64,000 nucleotides of DNA from Hungatella effluvii (GTDB lineage Bacteria > Bacillota > Clostridia > Lachnospirales > Lachnospiraceae). Positions 50,371 through 58,905 of the stretch are shown here, piece by piece. The stretch lies in assembly GCF_003201875.1 (NCBI RefSeq), contig NZ_QJKD01000007.1, forward strand, positions 134,992 to 198,991, written 5' to 3'. Each line of letters starts with the position of its first letter. The first letter of the stretch is position 1. The notes under the pieces are model-generated. The model did not search any database, was not told where the DNA came from, and saw nothing but the letters and a program-made list of their open reading frames with translations. A program made the position numbers and the translations under genes.

Positions 50371-50524
50371 TGACTCAAATTTTATGCAGCCTTGGTGATG
50401 AGGAGGAAGAGAAGGGCGGAAAGAGCTAAAGGGTAGCTTCTATAATATTGAACAGCAAATTCGCAGTGAGCGGGTTCAAAGTATAGAGGGGCTGTTGACA
50501 TTCATTTATTTGATTTGTCGCTAG
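50371..50524 (+). other. Open-frame scraps, possible degraded gene remnant
   Basis: Within the 758-base gap 50320-51077, the peptide NFNAVLEEMTQILCSLGDEE (ending at about 50429) and a hydrophobic scrap, VQSIEGLLTFIYLICR (ending at 50524), are readable but lack credible starts. The second has the feel of a decayed small membrane toxin next to the antisense-like RNA that follows. I do not recognise the first. Confidence 0.25.
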
Positions 50525-50533
50525 CTTAACATA

Positions 50534-50633
50534 GAAAAACCACCCCAAAACTTGGCCAGTAGCCAGTAGCAGGGTGGAATTTCTATTCTGATATACAAGT
50601 CAACCCACCTTGTGGGCGGGTGCTCCTCTTTAT
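50534..50633 (-). ncRNA. Predicted small RNA, antitoxin-like
   Basis: On the minus strand TTGCAT (50668-50663) and TATAGT (50645-50640) are 17 bases apart. An RNA starting near 50633 would contain a 5' hairpin (in CACCCGCCCACAAGGTGGG) and end at a CCACCC/GGGTGG hairpin (50572-50577 with 50540-50545) followed by TTTTTC. The size and two-hairpin form resemble antisense RNAs of type I modules; the partner toxin seems degenerate. Confidence 0.5.
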
Positions 50634-50733
50634 ATCTATACTATAGCATTTCTCACATTTACATGCAAGAATTATTTTTAAATACTTTCATGTAGTTTAA
50701 ATCGTACTTTAGGTTATTTTACAAGAGACTACA

Positions 50734-50762
50734 TGCAGACCGTGAGACGGGCTGCTTTTTGA
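50734..50762 (+). terminator. Short hairpin with T tract
   Basis: GCAG...CCG with CGG...CTGC separated by a TGAGA loop, then TTTTTG, on the plus strand. Probable terminator downstream of the ApbE operon or of the small-RNA region. Confidence 0.45.
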
Positions 50763-50855
50763 TCGCTTTGATTAAAAGCTGATTGGATTGAACGGTTAAT
50801 AAGACTTGAGTTAATGACTTTTTGTATGAAATGTCCATTATTTCTCCCAAAACAC

Positions 50856-51028
50856 TTTACAATCTGTATAAATGATGGTAAGATACAAATGTGTAAACGA
50901 TTACACATCATAATACTATACAATTACTAGCCTTTAACAAAAACCCACTGATTATAAAGGATCATATAACTCACATATTTTCAAATAACCATAATTTTTT
51001 TTGACGATATGTGTAAACGGTTACATAT
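50856..51028 (+). promoter_or_regulatory. Promoter and twin LacI operators upstream of the lacI-type gene
   Basis: TTTACA (50856-50861) and TAAGAT (50879-50884) are 17 bases apart. The palindrome ATGTGTAAACGATTACACAT (50889-50908) covers the start site. A second copy, ATGTGTAAACGGTTACATAT (51009-51028), lies 120 bases downstream, 50 bases before the lacI-type ATG. The pair suggests autoregulation with DNA looping. Confidence 0.75.
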
Positions 51029-51077
51029 TACTGCATCATGGCCGCATCGTGCGGCCGCAGGAGAAATGGAGTGCAAA

Positions 51078-52085
51078 ATGAGTCTTACGATTAAGGATAT
51101 TGCTGAAAAAGCAGGTGTATCCGTGGCTACGGTGTCGAGAGTGATTAACGGATCCGGCTACGTGAGTGAAAAGAACAAAAAAAATATCGAGGAAATTATT
51201 CAGGAATCGAATTACTGTCCGAATGCGGCGGCCAGAAGCCTGATCACCCAGGCCTCTGATATGATCGGCCTGGTGATGCCGGAGCGGGTTAATCCATTCT
51301 TCGTGAAGGTATACGACGGTGTGACCCGAAAGGCGGATGAGGAGAATATAACGGTTCTATTTTATAAAACAGACGACGATGAGAAGAAGCAGGGGGAAAT
51401 CTTAAAGCAGCTGAAGGCTCAGAGTGTAAAGGGTATTCTGATTACCCCGAGTCTCTATCAGACCTCCGCCACCAGAAAGATGCTGGAAGCAGTGGAACGG
51501 GCCGGAATTCCCGTGGTCCTCATCGATCGTGATACGGAGGGCGGGGATTTCGACGCGGTATTTATTGATAATAAGGGAGCTATTTATAAAGCTACAGAAC
51601 AGCTGATCCAGGCAGGACATACGCAGATTGCGGCCGTCACCAGCCCTGATTTTTCCAGAGTGGGCGCGAGAAGGCAGGACGGTTTCCTGGAATGCATGAA
51701 GAAGCATGGGCTGGAGGTCTGTCCGGACTGGGTGATCGAGGGAGAATTGAGCATTGAGAGCGGATATGATGCCTGTAAGCGCCTGATGGAGATGGAGAAC
51801 AGTCCCACCGCAGTTGTGGCATTTTCCAGTTCGGAGCTGATCGGATGTGTGAAATACTTAAACGAAGCAGGATACCGGATCGGCAGGGATGTCTGTCTCT
51901 TTGGATTTGATGATATCGGTACATTCCCGGATTTTGGACTTCAGCTGTCCACCATCGAACGGCCCATGAGGGAGATGGGGGAGCTGGCGTTTGAACTGCT
52001 GTGGGAACGGATTCATAACGGCGGAAAGAACAAAAGAAGCCGTGAGATCCTTCTTCCGACCAATATGAAGCTTGCTGAGAAATAA
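51078..52085 (+). CDS. LacI-family transcriptional regulator
   Basis: A 335-residue repressor: helix-turn-helix IKDIAEKAGVSVATVSRVIN (residues 4-23), hinge, and effector domain (about 60-335) with GLVMPERVNPFF and LFGFDDIGTFPDFG. I use the ATG at 51078, which gives the standard N-terminus; an upstream ATG at 51009 falls inside the second operator. Likely binds its own operators and controls the downstream MgsA_C-like, ABC, deoC and kinase genes. Confidence 0.92.
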   Translation: MSLTIKDIAEKAGVSVATVSRVINGSGYVSEKNKKNIEEIIQESNYCPNAAARSLITQASDMIGLVMPERVNPFFVKVYDGVTRKADEENITVLFYKTDDDEKKQGEILKQLKAQSVKGILITPSLYQTSATRKMLEAVERAGIPVVLIDRDTEGGDFDAVFIDNKGAIYKATEQLIQAGHTQIAAVTSPDFSRVGARRQDGFLECMKKHGLEVCPDWVIEGELSIESGYDACKRLMEMENSPTAVVAFSSSELIGCVKYLNEAGYRIGRDVCLFGFDDIGTFPDFGLQLSTIERPMREMGELAFELLWERIHNGGKNKRSREILLPTNMKLAEK

Positions 52086-52176
52086 ACGGTAATTGTGCAT
52101 GGACAACGGAGGCAATCCGTGGGCCGTGAACAATTATTAAATATATATTTACATCACTTAAAGGGGGAAAGCAGCA

Positions 52177-52788
52177 ATGAAACATGACAACAGCTACAGC
52201 TACAAACCACAGTACGATCCATTTGAAAATGTTATGACGAGGAACGGACTGCACGCAGATGAGGTGATTTCCGCACTGCAGAAAAGCATCCGCCATGCGG
52301 ACGAGGACACCGCGATCCGGTGCGGATACGAGATGTATGTTACCAGTATGGAACTGGAGAACTATCTCTGGAGACGTCTATCCGTCATCAGTGTGGAAGA
52401 CATCGGATTCGGGGAGCCGACCGCTCCTATCCTGATCCAGACATTGAAGAACATGAGAGAGGAGTTTCCGTACTCTTTAAGCGGCAGCAGGGCGCTGTTC
52501 CTGTTCCAGGCGATTCGTTATCTGTGCAAATGCCGGAAAGAGCGCTCCAGCGATACGATTAAGACGATCGTAATCGAGGAGTACAAGCGGGGGGAGTACG
52601 CAAAGCTTCCGACAGAGTATGATATCTATGACTGGCATACGAAAAAGGGAAGAGAGGGCGGCAGAACGTATCTGGATTTCCTGGAACATTTCACAGATGT
52701 TACGCCATTTATGGATCAGTACGATCCGGAACTGAAGGAGATCTTAAAACAGTATACCAGGGAGAACATCGAACTGGGTGAGGAGTAA
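52177..52788 (+). CDS. Stand-alone MgsA/RarA C-terminal-domain-like protein
   Basis: A 203-residue cytosolic protein. HADEVISALQKSIRHADEDTA followed by WRRLSVISVEDIGFGEP resembles the C-terminal region of the RarA/MgsA AAA+ ATPases (IRGSDxDAALYW and RRLxxIASEDIGLADP). The AAA+ core with Walker motifs is entirely absent. AAAGGGGGAAAGC precedes the ATG. It lies 91 bases after a LacI gene and before a sugar ABC operon, an odd place for a replication-repair relative. Similarity is by motif recall; the function is unknown. Confidence 0.55.
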   Translation: MKHDNSYSYKPQYDPFENVMTRNGLHADEVISALQKSIRHADEDTAIRCGYEMYVTSMELENYLWRRLSVISVEDIGFGEPTAPILIQTLKNMREEFPYSLSGSRALFLFQAIRYLCKCRKERSSDTIKTIVIEEYKRGEYAKLPTEYDIYDWHTKKGREGGRTYLDFLEHFTDVTPFMDQYDPELKEILKQYTRENIELGEE

Positions 52789-52814
52789 ACAGGGGAACCG
52801 GTAAAACAAAAGAG

Positions 52815-52980
52815 GAGAGCACTCTCGGAAACTCCCTTGCACTCATCTTTGTGGCTGATTTTCCGCCATATGCACACAAATTTATTCAACGTACACGCCG
52901 TGTACGCCTCGTAAATTTGTGCACATCTGACAAAAAATCATCTCACAAAGCTGAGCACAAGGAGTTTCCGGGAGCACTCG
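52815..52980 (+). repeat. Long imperfect palindrome before an ABC binding-protein gene
   Basis: The outer arms (about 52815-52860 and 52933-52980) are inverted copies differing mainly by transitions and small indels. Inside, GCACACAAATTTA pairs with TAAATTTGTGC, and CGTACAC pairs with GTGTACG around a two-base loop. The structure ends 24 bases before the lipoprotein ATG, leaving its GGGAGG outside. It could stabilise or tune the mRNA. No clear target-site duplication, and end sequences differ from the copies at 4199 and 20525. Confidence 0.65.
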
Positions 52981-53003
52981 AAGAAGAACAGGGAGGTTAC
53001 AGA

Positions 53004-54401
53004 ATGAGTAAACTAAGACGCATTGCAGCATTGGGACTTACGGCGGTACTGCTCGGGGGTTGTGTACCACAGAAGGTGGCTGCGCCGGAGAAGGCAGAGG
53101 AGACAAAGGCAGAAGAGGCAAAGACAGAAGAAAGCCAGGCAAAGAACGAGGGGGAGAACGAGGGTACGAATGAGACGGCGGCGACGGAAGCAGAGACGGA
53201 CGCAGCCATCGCAACGGAGATTACGGGGCCGGTGGAGATAACCATATGGCATCAGTATTCTGATCAGTATGAGGTGTGGTTTCAGAAGGTAGCGGACGAA
53301 TTCCACGCAAAAAATCCTGATATTACGGTTAAGCTTCAATATCAGCCCGCCGACCAGTACGAAGCAAAGGTTATGGCGGCGGCAAAAGCCGACGATCTGC
53401 CCAGCATGGTTCACTCTGCGGCAGCCAATATGACCAGCTATATCAATGAGGGAGCGCTGGTGAATATGGACGATTATATTTATGATTCGACGGTGGGGTA
53501 TGAGAACTTTGATGAAGATATCAACTCAGGGCTGAATCAGATGTATGTGCCGTGGGGCAATAAGCGCTACGCCATGCCTCTGTTCCTGGGCGGCAATGTC
53601 TTTTTCTATAATAAGACCATGTTTGAAGAACTTGGCATAGAACCCCCGAAGACCTGGTCCGAGGTGGAGGCCGTGGCGACGGCTGTCAGCGACAAGATCG
53701 GCAAGCCTGGCTTCGGATTCCAGATTATGGTGGACGGTTACATGGAGGTTCTGACTCAGGCCGGCGGAGAAGTGATTGATCTGGATAATAAAACCATTGG
53801 CTTCGATTCTGAGACTGCCAGAGAGAAGATTACCTGGTACAAAGATTTGATCGATAAGAAGGTTGCCCGTCTGGTAGGAGACGACAAACACTTTACCAAT
53901 CCATTTGCCAACGGCGATGTCGGATGCTACGTTGCATTATCCGGAAACTACGGATATCTTGCCACCGCGGTCGGAGACAAGTTTGAACTGGGAGCGGCGC
54001 CGCTTCCTCAGGAAGGCCCCAAGAAGTTTGTCAGCCTTTCCGAGCCGGTATTCGCCATCGCGAAGACCAATCCGGAAGAGGAACTGGCCAGCTGGATGTT
54101 CTTAAAATACTTACTGAGCCCGGAAGTCAATGCGGAGTGCGGAACGGTATTCGGCGCCCTTCCGGCATCTACTGCGGCCATGAACGAGAGCGTATACCAG
54201 GATTTCTTAAAAGTAAATCCGGTGGCGGCTGCGGTCTACGAGCAGAGAGATTCCTACGGATATATGCCGACTATAGCGGGATGGTATGAGCTTCGCACGA
54301 GTCTGGATAAGGCGTTGGAAGAGATTATGCTGGATATAAGCGACATGGATACGGCACTTGCAGAGGCTAAAAAGTCGGCAGAAGCAGCAATCCGCAAATA
54401 G
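53004..54401 (+). CDS. ABC sugar-binding lipoprotein
   Basis: A 465-residue family-1 binding protein. Lipobox LLGGC (Cys20), then a long Glu/Ala/Thr/Lys-rich tether (about 25-72), then the binding domain (ITIWHQYSDQYEVWFQ onset) like UgpB/multiple-sugar binders. GGGAGG precedes the ATG at 53004; an upstream ATG at 52851 is inside the palindrome and rejected. First gene of an importer that has its own ATPase. Confidence 0.92.
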   Translation: MSKLRRIAALGLTAVLLGGCVPQKVAAPEKAEETKAEEAKTEESQAKNEGENEGTNETAATEAETDAAIATEITGPVEITIWHQYSDQYEVWFQKVADEFHAKNPDITVKLQYQPADQYEAKVMAAAKADDLPSMVHSAAANMTSYINEGALVNMDDYIYDSTVGYENFDEDINSGLNQMYVPWGNKRYAMPLFLGGNVFFYNKTMFEELGIEPPKTWSEVEAVATAVSDKIGKPGFGFQIMVDGYMEVLTQAGGEVIDLDNKTIGFDSETAREKITWYKDLIDKKVARLVGDDKHFTNPFANGDVGCYVALSGNYGYLATAVGDKFELGAAPLPQEGPKKFVSLSEPVFAIAKTNPEEELASWMFLKYLLSPEVNAECGTVFGALPASTAAMNESVYQDFLKVNPVAAAVYEQRDSYGYMPTIAGWYELRTSLDKALEEIMLDISDMDTALAEAKKSAEAAIRK

Positions 54402-54425
54402 TCCAATCAGATGAAAAGGTGAGCC

Positions 54426-55490
54426 ATGGAGATTAAATTACAGAATATCAGAAAAAGATTTGGGGAAACGGTAGCCCTTGACGATTTATCTTTGGAATTT
54501 TGCGATGGGAAACTGACCACGCTTTTGGGGCCAAGCGGATGCGGAAAGAGTACCCTGCTTAATTTAATATCGGGAATTCTGCCGCCTACTTCGGGATCGA
54601 TTTATTTCGGGGACAGGGATGTGACATCTCTGTCTCCGGATAAGAGAAATATCGGCCTGGTATTTCAGAATTACGCGTTATATCCCCATATGACGGTAGG
54701 AGAGAATATCGCATTTCCGCTGGAAATCAAAAAGGTTTCAAAAAAAGAACGGCTGGAGCGGGCGGCGGAGTTTGCCAAACTGCTTCGGATTGAAGATTAC
54801 TTTAACCGAAAGCCATCCCAGCTTTCGGGAGGACAGCAGCAGCGTGTGGCCATAGCAAGAGCCCTGGCAAAGGAACCGGAGATTCTGCTTCTGGACGAGC
54901 CGCTGTCCAACTTAGACGCCAGGCTCCGCCTGGAAATGCGGGAGGAGATCCGGCGGCTTCAGCTGGAGACGGGAATCACCACCATTTTCGTGACCCATGA
55001 CCAGGAGGAAGCGCTCAGCATTTCAGATCATATTCTGCTCCTGAAAAAGGGGCGGATCCAGCAGTACGGGCTGCCTCAGGAGCTGTACGATGAACCGTGC
55101 AATCCGTTTGTGGCGGATTTCCTGGGCAATCCGCCGATTAATCTGTACGAGGGCGTAGTCGATGGAGACCGCGTAATATTGCAGGGAGACACTCTGGGAT
55201 TTCTCATTGTGGGGCTGAAAGGCATCGAAACTGGAAGAAGGGTAAAGCTGGGAATCCGGAGCGAGGCGTTTGAGGCAGCGGCGGAGGGAGTCTATGAGAC
55301 GCCTGCAACAGTAAGAAACGTATTTTTAAATGGCAAGGAAACCCTGTATCTTCTGGAAATTGGGGGAAAAGAATTCAGAAGTACGCTGGAAAGCGGACAG
55401 ACCTATGAAATTGGAGGGAAGATATCGGTTCGTTTGAAAAAGAAGGGGGTTCACATCTATGATTCTGAGACAGAGGAAAAGATCGGTTAA
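54426..55490 (+). CDS. ABC sugar transporter ATPase, UgpC/MsmK type
   Basis: A 354-residue ATPase: Walker A GPSGCGKS (35-42), Q-loop FQNYALYPHM, signature LSGGQQQR, Walker B ILLLDEPLSNLDA, switch His in FVTHDQEEA, and a C-terminal TOBE-type regulatory region (about 240-354). It is the only ABC ATPase in the window. It could also power the three other importers here, whose operons lack one. It overlaps the next permease by 32 bases. Confidence 0.95.
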   Translation: MEIKLQNIRKRFGETVALDDLSLEFCDGKLTTLLGPSGCGKSTLLNLISGILPPTSGSIYFGDRDVTSLSPDKRNIGLVFQNYALYPHMTVGENIAFPLEIKKVSKKERLERAAEFAKLLRIEDYFNRKPSQLSGGQQQRVAIARALAKEPEILLLDEPLSNLDARLRLEMREEIRRLQLETGITTIFVTHDQEEALSISDHILLLKKGRIQQYGLPQELYDEPCNPFVADFLGNPPINLYEGVVDGDRVILQGDTLGFLIVGLKGIETGRRVKLGIRSEAFEAAAEGVYETPATVRNVFLNGKETLYLLEIGGKEFRSTLESGQTYEIGGKISVRLKKKGVHIYDSETEEKIG

Positions 55491-56388
55491 GGTAAAAAGT
55501 GATGAAAAAATCACGGTCAGGACATTTACGGAACCCTTCATCTATCTGCTCCCATTTATTCTTGTAGTGAGTGTGTTCATGGTCTTTCCGATTATCACGG
55601 TCTTTCTGAATGCATTTCTGGAAAACTATGATTATCTGGCCAACACCTACACCGGCATGGGAATGGGGAATTTCGCAGCGCTTTTCTCGGATAAGGAGTT
55701 TTTGCTGTCACTGAAAAATACATTCCTTTATGTGGCATTTGTCGTACCGCTATCTACAGTCATTGCACTGACGGTGGCCATTCTCTTAAACCAGAAGCTG
55801 AAAGGAAGCTCGTTCTTCCAGTTCGTATATTTTCTGCCGATGGTCACGGCGACCATTGCCGTCGGAATCGTGTGGAAATGGATGTATCACTACGATTACG
55901 GCATTATCAATTACGTGCTTGGAGTGATCGGGATCGAGCCGGTCAAATGGATGGAAAATCCCAAAATGGCGCTGGCGGCCCTGATTATCTATGGGATCTG
56001 GACGAAGCTGCCATTTACTATAATCCTGTTCCTGTCCGGTCTCCAGACCATCGGTGAACAGTATTATACAGCGGCAAAAGTGGATGGAGCGAAACCGGCA
56101 AAGATTCTGTTCCGTATAACGCTTCCGCTCTTATCGCCCACGATCGCGCTGGTCCTGATTATCAATATTATCAATACCTCGAAAGTGTTTAATGAAGTAT
56201 TTGCGCTGTTCAATGGAAAACCGGGGCCGGGATACTCCCTTTATACTGTGGTGTTCTACATATATGAGAACTTTTATCATAAGATGAACGTTTCCATCGC
56301 CTGCGCGGCCGCACTGGTATTGTTTTTGATCGTGTTTATCATGACCATGCTGCAGATGACGATTCAGAAAAAATGGGTCAGCAGGTAA
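55459..56388 (+). CDS. ABC sugar permease, UgpA/MalF type
   Basis: A 309-residue permease with six helices and the EAA loop TAAKVDGAKPAKILFRITLP. The ATG at 55459 lies inside the ATPase gene with GGGGG upstream, suggesting translational coupling. A later start cannot be excluded. Confidence 0.9.
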   Translation: MILRQRKRSVKVKSDEKITVRTFTEPFIYLLPFILVVSVFMVFPIITVFLNAFLENYDYLANTYTGMGMGNFAALFSDKEFLLSLKNTFLYVAFVVPLSTVIALTVAILLNQKLKGSSFFQFVYFLPMVTATIAVGIVWKWMYHYDYGIINYVLGVIGIEPVKWMENPKMALAALIIYGIWTKLPFTIILFLSGLQTIGEQYYTAAKVDGAKPAKILFRITLPLLSPTIALVLIINIINTSKVFNEVFALFNGKPGPGYSLYTVVFYIYENFYHKMNVSIACAAALVLFLIVFIMTMLQMTIQKKWVSR

Positions 56389-56402
56389 AAAGGAGAATTG
56401 AG

Positions 56403-57230
56403 ATGAAAAATAGACATCTGGCTGTAAAGATCATTTCCTACGTAATCCTGTCGGCCGGCGCGGTGATGATGGTTCTGCCGTTTTACTGGATGATCATTAC
56501 TGCGTTTAAAACGCCGGAGCAGGTGACGCAGATGCCTCCGATCTGGTGGCCGCCGTCATTTTTGCTGGATAATTTCAAGTATGTGCTGAGTTCCGGTGAG
56601 TTCGCAAGGTATATTATAAACTCGCTGTTCGTCACGGTTTCATCGGTGATCCTGACGACCACGGTCAGCATACTGACTGCCTTTGCATTTTCGAGGCTTA
56701 AGTTTCCCGGGAGAGACATTATTTTTTCCCTGTTCCTGGGATTTATGATGGTTCCGTTTGAGCTTCTTGCCATTACCAATTACGTTACCATCGTGAAGCT
56801 CCATCAGATCGATACGTATAAAGCGCTGATCGTACCGTATACAGCCAACATACTCTATATCTTTATATTAAGAAACTTCTTTCTGGAGATTCCGGGCTCG
56901 CTTTACAACGCGGCGCGGGTGGATGGGGCATCCAATTGGAAATTTCTCTGGAGAATCATGGTTCCAATCGCCAAGCCGGCGATCATCACTATCATTCTTC
57001 TCAACAGCATTGACAGCTGGAACTCATTCTTATGGCCCATGCTGGTGACGAATGAGTCAAGGATGAGAACCGTGACCGTGGGACTGACTTCATTTGTGCA
57101 GTCCGCGGGAATCCGCTATGAGAGGCTGATGGCGGCAGCGTTTATTGTAGTAATCCCCATGGTGGTACTGTTTTTCTTTGCGAGAAAATACATTGTTACT
57201 GCGGTGGCACAGGGGGGAATCAAAGGATAG
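56403..57230 (+). CDS. ABC sugar permease, UgpE/MalG type
   Basis: A 275-residue permease with six helices and the EAA-like loop NAARVDGASNWKFLWRIMVP. AAGGAG precedes the ATG at 56403; an upstream ATG at 56373 lies in the previous gene. It is followed two bases later by deoC. Confidence 0.92.
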   Translation: MKNRHLAVKIISYVILSAGAVMMVLPFYWMIITAFKTPEQVTQMPPIWWPPSFLLDNFKYVLSSGEFARYIINSLFVTVSSVILTTTVSILTAFAFSRLKFPGRDIIFSLFLGFMMVPFELLAITNYVTIVKLHQIDTYKALIVPYTANILYIFILRNFFLEIPGSLYNAARVDGASNWKFLWRIMVPIAKPAIITIILLNSIDSWNSFLWPMLVTNESRMRTVTVGLTSFVQSAGIRYERLMAAAFIVVIPMVVLFFFARKYIVTAVAQGGIKG

Positions 57231-57232
57231 AA

Positions 57233-57886
57233 ATGGAGAACAACATGAATATTGCAGAAAAGATTGATCACACCATACTGCGCGCCGACGCGAGAGAAGA
57301 AGAGGTAAAAAGATACTGCCGGGAAGCGGTTCAATACCATTTCGCATCAGTATGCGTCAATACATGCCAAGTTCCGCTGGTGGCTGAACTTCTGAAGGGT
57401 AGCGGAGTAAAGGTATGCTGTGTCGTGGGCTTTCCTCTGGGGGCCATGAGCACCCGTGCCAAGGCGTACGAGGCACAGGCCGCCGTGGAAGACGGGGCGG
57501 AGGAGGTTGACATGGTCATCAATATCGGCGCCGTAAAAGACGGAAATTACGACCGCGTGGAGGCGGATATCCGTGCAGTCGTGGCAGCCAGCGGCGGCGC
57601 GGTGGTGAAAGTCATACTGGAAACCTGCCTGCTTACCAGAGAGGAGATTGTGGAAACCTGCCGCCGTTCTGTGAAGGCAGGGGCGGGATTTGTAAAAACT
57701 TCAACCGGATTTTCGACCGGAGGCGCCACGGAAGAGGCGGTTCGTCTGATGAGAGAAACTGTGGGAGATTCAGCAAAGGTAAAGGCCAGCGGTGGAATCC
57801 GTACCTGTGAGCAGGCAAAGGCTATGATAGAAGCCGGAGCCGACAGAATCGGTGCAGGGAACGGAGTTATACTGCTGGAGGAGTGA
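57233..57886 (+). CDS. deoC: Deoxyribose-phosphate aldolase
   Basis: A 217-residue cytosolic class I aldolase splitting 2-deoxyribose 5-phosphate into glyceraldehyde 3-phosphate and acetaldehyde. The Schiff-base Lys155 (FVKTSTGF), Asp93 (VDMVINIG) and Lys184 (VKASGGIR) are all present. The start at 57233 has AAAGGA five bases upstream; ATG at 57245 is an alternative. Its position directly after a sugar ABC importer and before a ribokinase-like gene suggests catabolism of imported deoxyribose or a nucleoside-derived sugar. Confidence 0.95.
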   Translation: MENNMNIAEKIDHTILRADAREEEVKRYCREAVQYHFASVCVNTCQVPLVAELLKGSGVKVCCVVGFPLGAMSTRAKAYEAQAAVEDGAEEVDMVINIGAVKDGNYDRVEADIRAVVAASGGAVVKVILETCLLTREEIVETCRRSVKAGAGFVKTSTGFSTGGATEEAVRLMRETVGDSAKVKASGGIRTCEQAKAMIEAGADRIGAGNGVILLEE

Positions 57887-57913
57887 TTGGTTCGGGAAAT
57901 CAGGAGGTTGTAT

Positions 57914-58840
57914 ATGGAAAGAAAAACACTGGTTTTTGGAAGCTTTGTCGTGGATCTCATGGCCCGTGCGCCACATCTTCCTGTTCCGGGAGAAACGGTT
58001 AAGGGGAATGGATTTAAAATGGGCCCTGGGGGGAAGGGCTTTAACCAGGCTGTGGCCGCCTTTAAAGCGGGGGCAAAAGCCACGCTGGCGACCAAGCTGG
58101 GTACGGATTCATTTTCCGATATTGCACTGAATACAATGGAAAAACTGGGCATGGAGACCGGGCGGGTCTTCCGGACCGACCGGGAGGACACAGGCTGTGC
58201 GCTGATCCTGGTGGGGGAAGACAGCAGTCAGAATGAGATTGTGGTGGTACCGGGAGCGGGGCTTTCTATAACGGAGCAGGAAGTGGATTCCTTAAAGGAA
58301 GTGATCCAGGACTGTGAATATGTGCTGATGCAGCTGGAGACGAATCTGGATGCGGTGGAGCGGGTTGCGGAATACGCGGCAGAGAGCGGGACCAGAGTGA
58401 TCTTAAACCCGGCTCCTGCGGCAGACCTGCCGGAAGGGCTGTGGGAACGGATCGATGTGATCACGCCCAACGAGGTGGAGGCGGAGTATTACACCGGGAT
58501 TCCTGTCTGTTCGGAATCGGACGCAGCGAGGGCCGCGGACTGGTTTCATGAACGCGGAATCGGCGAGGTAATCATTACCATGGCAGACCGCGGCGCCTTT
58601 TTATCATCGGCATCCGGAAAAAGGGAGTTTGTTCCGGCGTTCTCCGTAGAGGCCGTGGACACTACCGGCGCGGGAGACGCATTTTGCGGGGGACTTCTGG
58701 CGGCCGTGTCGGAAGGGAAAGACTGGAAGGACGCGGTGGTGTTCGCCAGCGCGACGGCGGCACTCTCGGTGCAGAAGATCGGGACGGCGCCGTCCATGCC
58801 GGACAGGCGGGAGATAGAAGCATTTTTGGAGAACCACTAA
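57914..58840 (+). CDS. rbsK: Ribokinase-like PfkB sugar kinase
   Basis: A 308-residue cytosolic kinase of the ribokinase branch. FGSFVVDLMAR and GPGGKGFNQAVAAFKAGA form the substrate-binding N-terminal signature, NPAPAADLPE follows, and DTTGAGDAFCGG carries the catalytic Asp and anion hole. AGGAGG precedes the ATG at 57914. With deoC just upstream it may be a deoxyribokinase forming deoxyribose 5-phosphate, though ribose is equally allowed by sequence. A strong terminator follows. Confidence 0.88.
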   Translation: MERKTLVFGSFVVDLMARAPHLPVPGETVKGNGFKMGPGGKGFNQAVAAFKAGAKATLATKLGTDSFSDIALNTMEKLGMETGRVFRTDREDTGCALILVGEDSSQNEIVVVPGAGLSITEQEVDSLKEVIQDCEYVLMQLETNLDAVERVAEYAAESGTRVILNPAPAADLPEGLWERIDVITPNEVEAEYYTGIPVCSESDAARAADWFHERGIGEVIITMADRGAFLSSASGKREFVPAFSVEAVDTTGAGDAFCGGLLAAVSEGKDWKDAVVFASATAALSVQKIGTAPSMPDRREIEAFLENH

Positions 58841-58851
58841 AAGAAAAAATC

Positions 58852-58897
58852 AAGGGGTGTCCTGGCCGTACGATTACGGCTTTCAGGACCCCCTTTC
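58852..58897. terminator. Terminator between rbsK-like gene and dapA
   Basis: AAGGGGTGTCCTG pairs with CAGGACCCCCTTT, with an inner GCCGTA/TACGGC stem around a CGAT loop. A-rich and T-rich flanks make it usable in both directions. Confidence 0.8.
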
Positions 58898-58905
58898 GCA
58901 TTTCT

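Noticed and set aside
52851..53003. N-terminal extension of the binding lipoprotein
   Set aside because: The upstream ATG is inside the palindrome, and the extension would bury the signal peptide; 53004 has GGGAGG and starts the lipobox peptide.
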